DNA of 43,254 nt from an uncultured Bacteroidales bacterium. GTDB lineage: Bacteria; Bacteroidota; Bacteroidia; Bacteroidales; UBA932. Below, piece by piece: positions 41,823 through 43,254 of this stretch. The position numbers were made by a program, and so were the translations under genes. The stretch's first letter is position 1. The number at the start of each line of letters is the position of its first letter. Below the pieces are notes generated by a model. The model ran no database searches. It saw only the letters and a program-made list of their open reading frames with translations, and was not told where the DNA came from. The stretch covers positions 1 through 43,254 of the forward strand of contig CALVAJ010000017.1 in NCBI GenBank assembly GCA_944325505.1, read 5' to 3'.

Positions 41823-41923
41823 TTTATCAGATTTTGTTCGTGCATGAATGGTTCAGCCGGCAAATTTAGCAATCTTCTGATAATAATTTCAATCAGCACT
41901 GCTGTTTGGGATGAATTGTTTAC

Positions 41924-41953
41924 TTGGCGGCTTCACAGTTATAGCTAAATTTG
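41924..41953 (+). promoter_or_regulatory. Promoter of the DUF4491 gene
   Basis: TTG at 41924-41926 and TAAATTTG at 41946-41953 are 19 nt apart, the Bacteroidota pattern; the box is 21 nt before the ATG. Confidence 0.6.
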
Positions 41954-41974
41954 CAACTTTAAATCTGGACTTAA

Positions 41975-42277
41975 ATGAATTTTTCAGGAATTATCATCGG
42001 ACTCTGCACATTCCTGATTATCGGGGTGTGCCACCCGTTGGTCATTAAAGCAGAGTATCATTTAGGGAAAGGCTGCTGGTGGCTTTTCTTTATGGCAGGT
42101 ATTGGCTTCGCGGCGCTTTCGCTTTTCATTGACAGCATGGTCTGGTCTACTGTTGCAGGAGTGGCCGCCTTTTCTTCTTTCTGGTCTATACTGGAACTTT
42201 TTGAGCAGGAAAAACGCGTGAAGAAAGGCTGGTTCCCGGCCAATCCCCGGAAACAGACCGGGAAGAAAAATCAGTAG
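41975..42277 (+). CDS. DUF4491 membrane protein
   Basis: A 100-residue protein with three hydrophobic segments (about 3-22, 33-50, 56-70). The opening FSGIIIGLCTFLIIGVCHPL followed by IKAEYHLG is the DUF4491 signature. The C-terminus is basic and soluble. Its function is unknown. It follows a good promoter and stands alone, 98 nt before the TetR gene. Confidence 0.85.
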   Translation: MNFSGIIIGLCTFLIIGVCHPLVIKAEYHLGKGCWWLFFMAGIGFAALSLFIDSMVWSTVAGVAAFSSFWSILELFEQEKRVKKGWFPANPRKQTGKKNQ

Positions 42278-42312
42278 GGTGCACCAGGCTTTAAAATCCC
42301 CAAAAATAGGTA

Positions 42313-42343
42313 TTGCCGGATAATCCAGGGCCTTGTACTTTTG
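42313..42343 (+). promoter_or_regulatory. Promoter of the TetR gene
   Basis: TTG at 42313-42315 and TACTTTTG at 42336-42343, 20 nt apart, with the ATG 33 nt downstream. Confidence 0.55.
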
Positions 42344-42375
42344 CAGAAACAAAGGCAGGAAAACTGTTCATTATA

Positions 42376-42987
42376 ATGCAGGTACAGAAAGAAGACATAC
42401 GTGGCCGCGTATTGGCTGCCGCCAGAGAGCAATTCGGGCGGAAGGGGTATTCCGGGACCTCCATGCGCGAAATAGCCTCATCGGCAGGTGTCGGGGTCGG
42501 GAATATCTACAACTATTTCACGAACAAGGACGGACTGTTCCGTGAGGTGGTACGTCCGGTCCTGTGCGCCCTGGAAGCAATGCTGCAGGAACATCACGGC
42601 ATACGTGGCAGGGATATCATGGCGATGAGGTCGGAAAAATACCTGGAATCCTGCATAGATGAATACGTTTCTCTGATGGACAGGTATCGCGGGCTGATGG
42701 AAATACTGCTGCTGCGCGCACAGGGGTCATCCCTGGAGCATTTCCGGGAAAATTATACCGACCGTTCCACAGAGGTGGTCAAAGCGTGGTTCGCATCCAT
42801 GCGGCAGAAGCATCCGGGAATAAACACGGCGGTGCCGGACTTCATCATCCACCTGCATACGGTATGGATGTTCACGATGTTCGAGGAGCTGCTGATGCAT
42901 TCAGTGCCGCGGCAGGAAATGGAGTCCATACTCCACGATTACATATTGTTCGAAATCCAGGGCTGGAGGGCGGTCATCAGGATATGA
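42376..42987 (+). CDS. TetR/AcrR-family transcriptional regulator
   Basis: A 203-residue regulator. The N-terminal helix-turn-helix occupies about 10-55: VLAAAREQFGRKGYSGTSMR, then SSAGVGVGNIYNYFTNKDG, the usual TetR pattern. The ligand-binding C-terminal half is not conserved with any class I recognise. The ATG at 42376 lies behind a promoter (42313-42343); a longer reading from a TTG at 42313 would begin in the promoter. The target is unknown; downstream, a strong terminator ends the transcript at 43068. Confidence 0.92.
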   Translation: MQVQKEDIRGRVLAAAREQFGRKGYSGTSMREIASSAGVGVGNIYNYFTNKDGLFREVVRPVLCALEAMLQEHHGIRGRDIMAMRSEKYLESCIDEYVSLMDRYRGLMEILLLRAQGSSLEHFRENYTDRSTEVVKAWFASMRQKHPGINTAVPDFIIHLHTVWMFTMFEELLMHSVPRQEMESILHDYILFEIQGWRAVIRI

Positions 42988-43036
42988 AGTGCAAGGAACA
43001 GATACACGTACAGGCAGTCATGGCAGTGCTGCCGGC

Positions 43037-43073
43037 AAGGAGGGAATCTTCAAGGAGGTTCCCTCCTTTTTTT
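43037..43073 (+). terminator. Rho-independent terminator after the TetR gene
   Basis: AAGGAGGGAA (43037-43046) pairs perfectly with TTCCCTCCTT (43059-43068), loop 12 nt, followed by a run of seven T (43067-43073). It lies 50 nt beyond the TetR stop. Confidence 0.85.
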
Positions 43074-43254
43074 ATGAACAATTCTGAATATCGTTCACTA
43101 TTGGCGGTGTCCCCCCCCACTGGTATGCCATGTTGAATGTTGAATACTGATTTAATGCAATAAAAAGTATGGATAAGTTAGGGACTGTCGTAAAAAGAAT
43201 AAAACTTTATAATGAATTGATTGCCAATGTAATATAAAATTTGTATCTTAGCTA
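43074..43254. other. AT-rich 3' end with homopolymer C tract
   Basis: No gene is visible after the terminator. A run of eight C lies at about 43111-43119, and the end is AT-rich with TTTG-like stretches that may be the promoter of a gene beyond the window. Confidence 0.4.

Noticed and set aside
42786-43136. 116-codon frame overlapping the end of the TetR gene
   Set aside because: It overlaps the TetR gene in another frame, crosses the terminator hairpin and has no ribosome-binding site or family match.
1-43254. tRNA, rRNA, riboswitch or insertion-sequence genes
   Set aside because: I looked through the intergenic gaps for cloverleaf-like or known riboswitch patterns and for transposase or integrase motifs and saw none; a covariance-model search (Infernal with Rfam, tRNAscan) would be decisive.

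Overview
The window looks like a chromosomal segment of a Bacteroidales (phylum Bacteroidota) bacterium. The signs are lipoproteins with Bacteroidota-type signals and a fimbrillin-like domain, upstream regions carrying the Bacteroidota promoter pattern (TTG, 18-20 nt, TAnnTTTG), a serC-serA-DUF1015 cluster, a pyrB-pyrI pair and several ATPase-nuclease fusion genes typical of gut Bacteroidales. I cannot name the genus from sequence alone. No rRNA, tRNA, CRISPR array, insertion sequence or prophage structure was found.

Layout. 1-2 kb: the 5' part of rsmE (cut by the window edge) behind an AAA/PD-(D/E)XK ATPase gene. 2-5.7 kb: housekeeping operon of a DEAD-box RNA helicase, a YfcE-like phosphodiesterase and radA. 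5.7-6.6 kb: a structured intergenic spacer and a membrane-anchored peptide deformylase. 6.9-19.3 kb: accessory region. It holds a DUF4143 ATPase, a broken M23-peptidase fragment, a YdeI-like gene, a minus-strand block (phospholipase-D-like protein, winged-helix AAA+ ATPase, WYL regulator, DEDDh exonuclease), a 0.6 kb spacer full of inverted repeats, a DUF4143 ATPase paired with a TOTE-type primase-helicase, then a metallo-beta-lactamase-fold protein and a small monooxygenase. 19.4-26.6 kb: secreted nuclease, then a three-gene lipoprotein operon (zincin protease, fimbrillin-like protein, paralogous C-terminal-domain protein) divergent from a Crp/Fnr-type regulator, with a perfect 16-bp palindrome between them. 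26.6-28.9 kb: AlkD-like glycosylase and another DUF4143 ATPase. 29-36 kb: housekeeping cluster yigZ, pyrB, pyrI, serC, serA, DUF1015 on the minus strand, and a pRiA4b ORF-3-like gene coupled to miaA on the plus strand. 36-37.6 kb: a second copy of the first ATPase in opposite orientation. 37.6-43.3 kb: pepT, a ZIP metal transporter, an OPT transporter, a DUF4491 membrane protein and a TetR regulator with a clear terminator.

How it fits together. The core segments cover RNA remodelling and recombination repair, serine and pyrimidine biosynthesis, tRNA modification, and peptide or metal uptake. The accessory segments look like turnover islands: five ATPase-nuclease fusions, a possible four-gene minus-strand nucleic-acid cassette with its own WYL regulator, and a primase-helicase of a conflict-system family. 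The best candidates for something not well described are the 9.3-17.9 kb nucleic-acid block, the tandem dyad array at 13.3-13.5 kb, and the protease/fimbrillin lipoprotein operon with its Crp-type switch.
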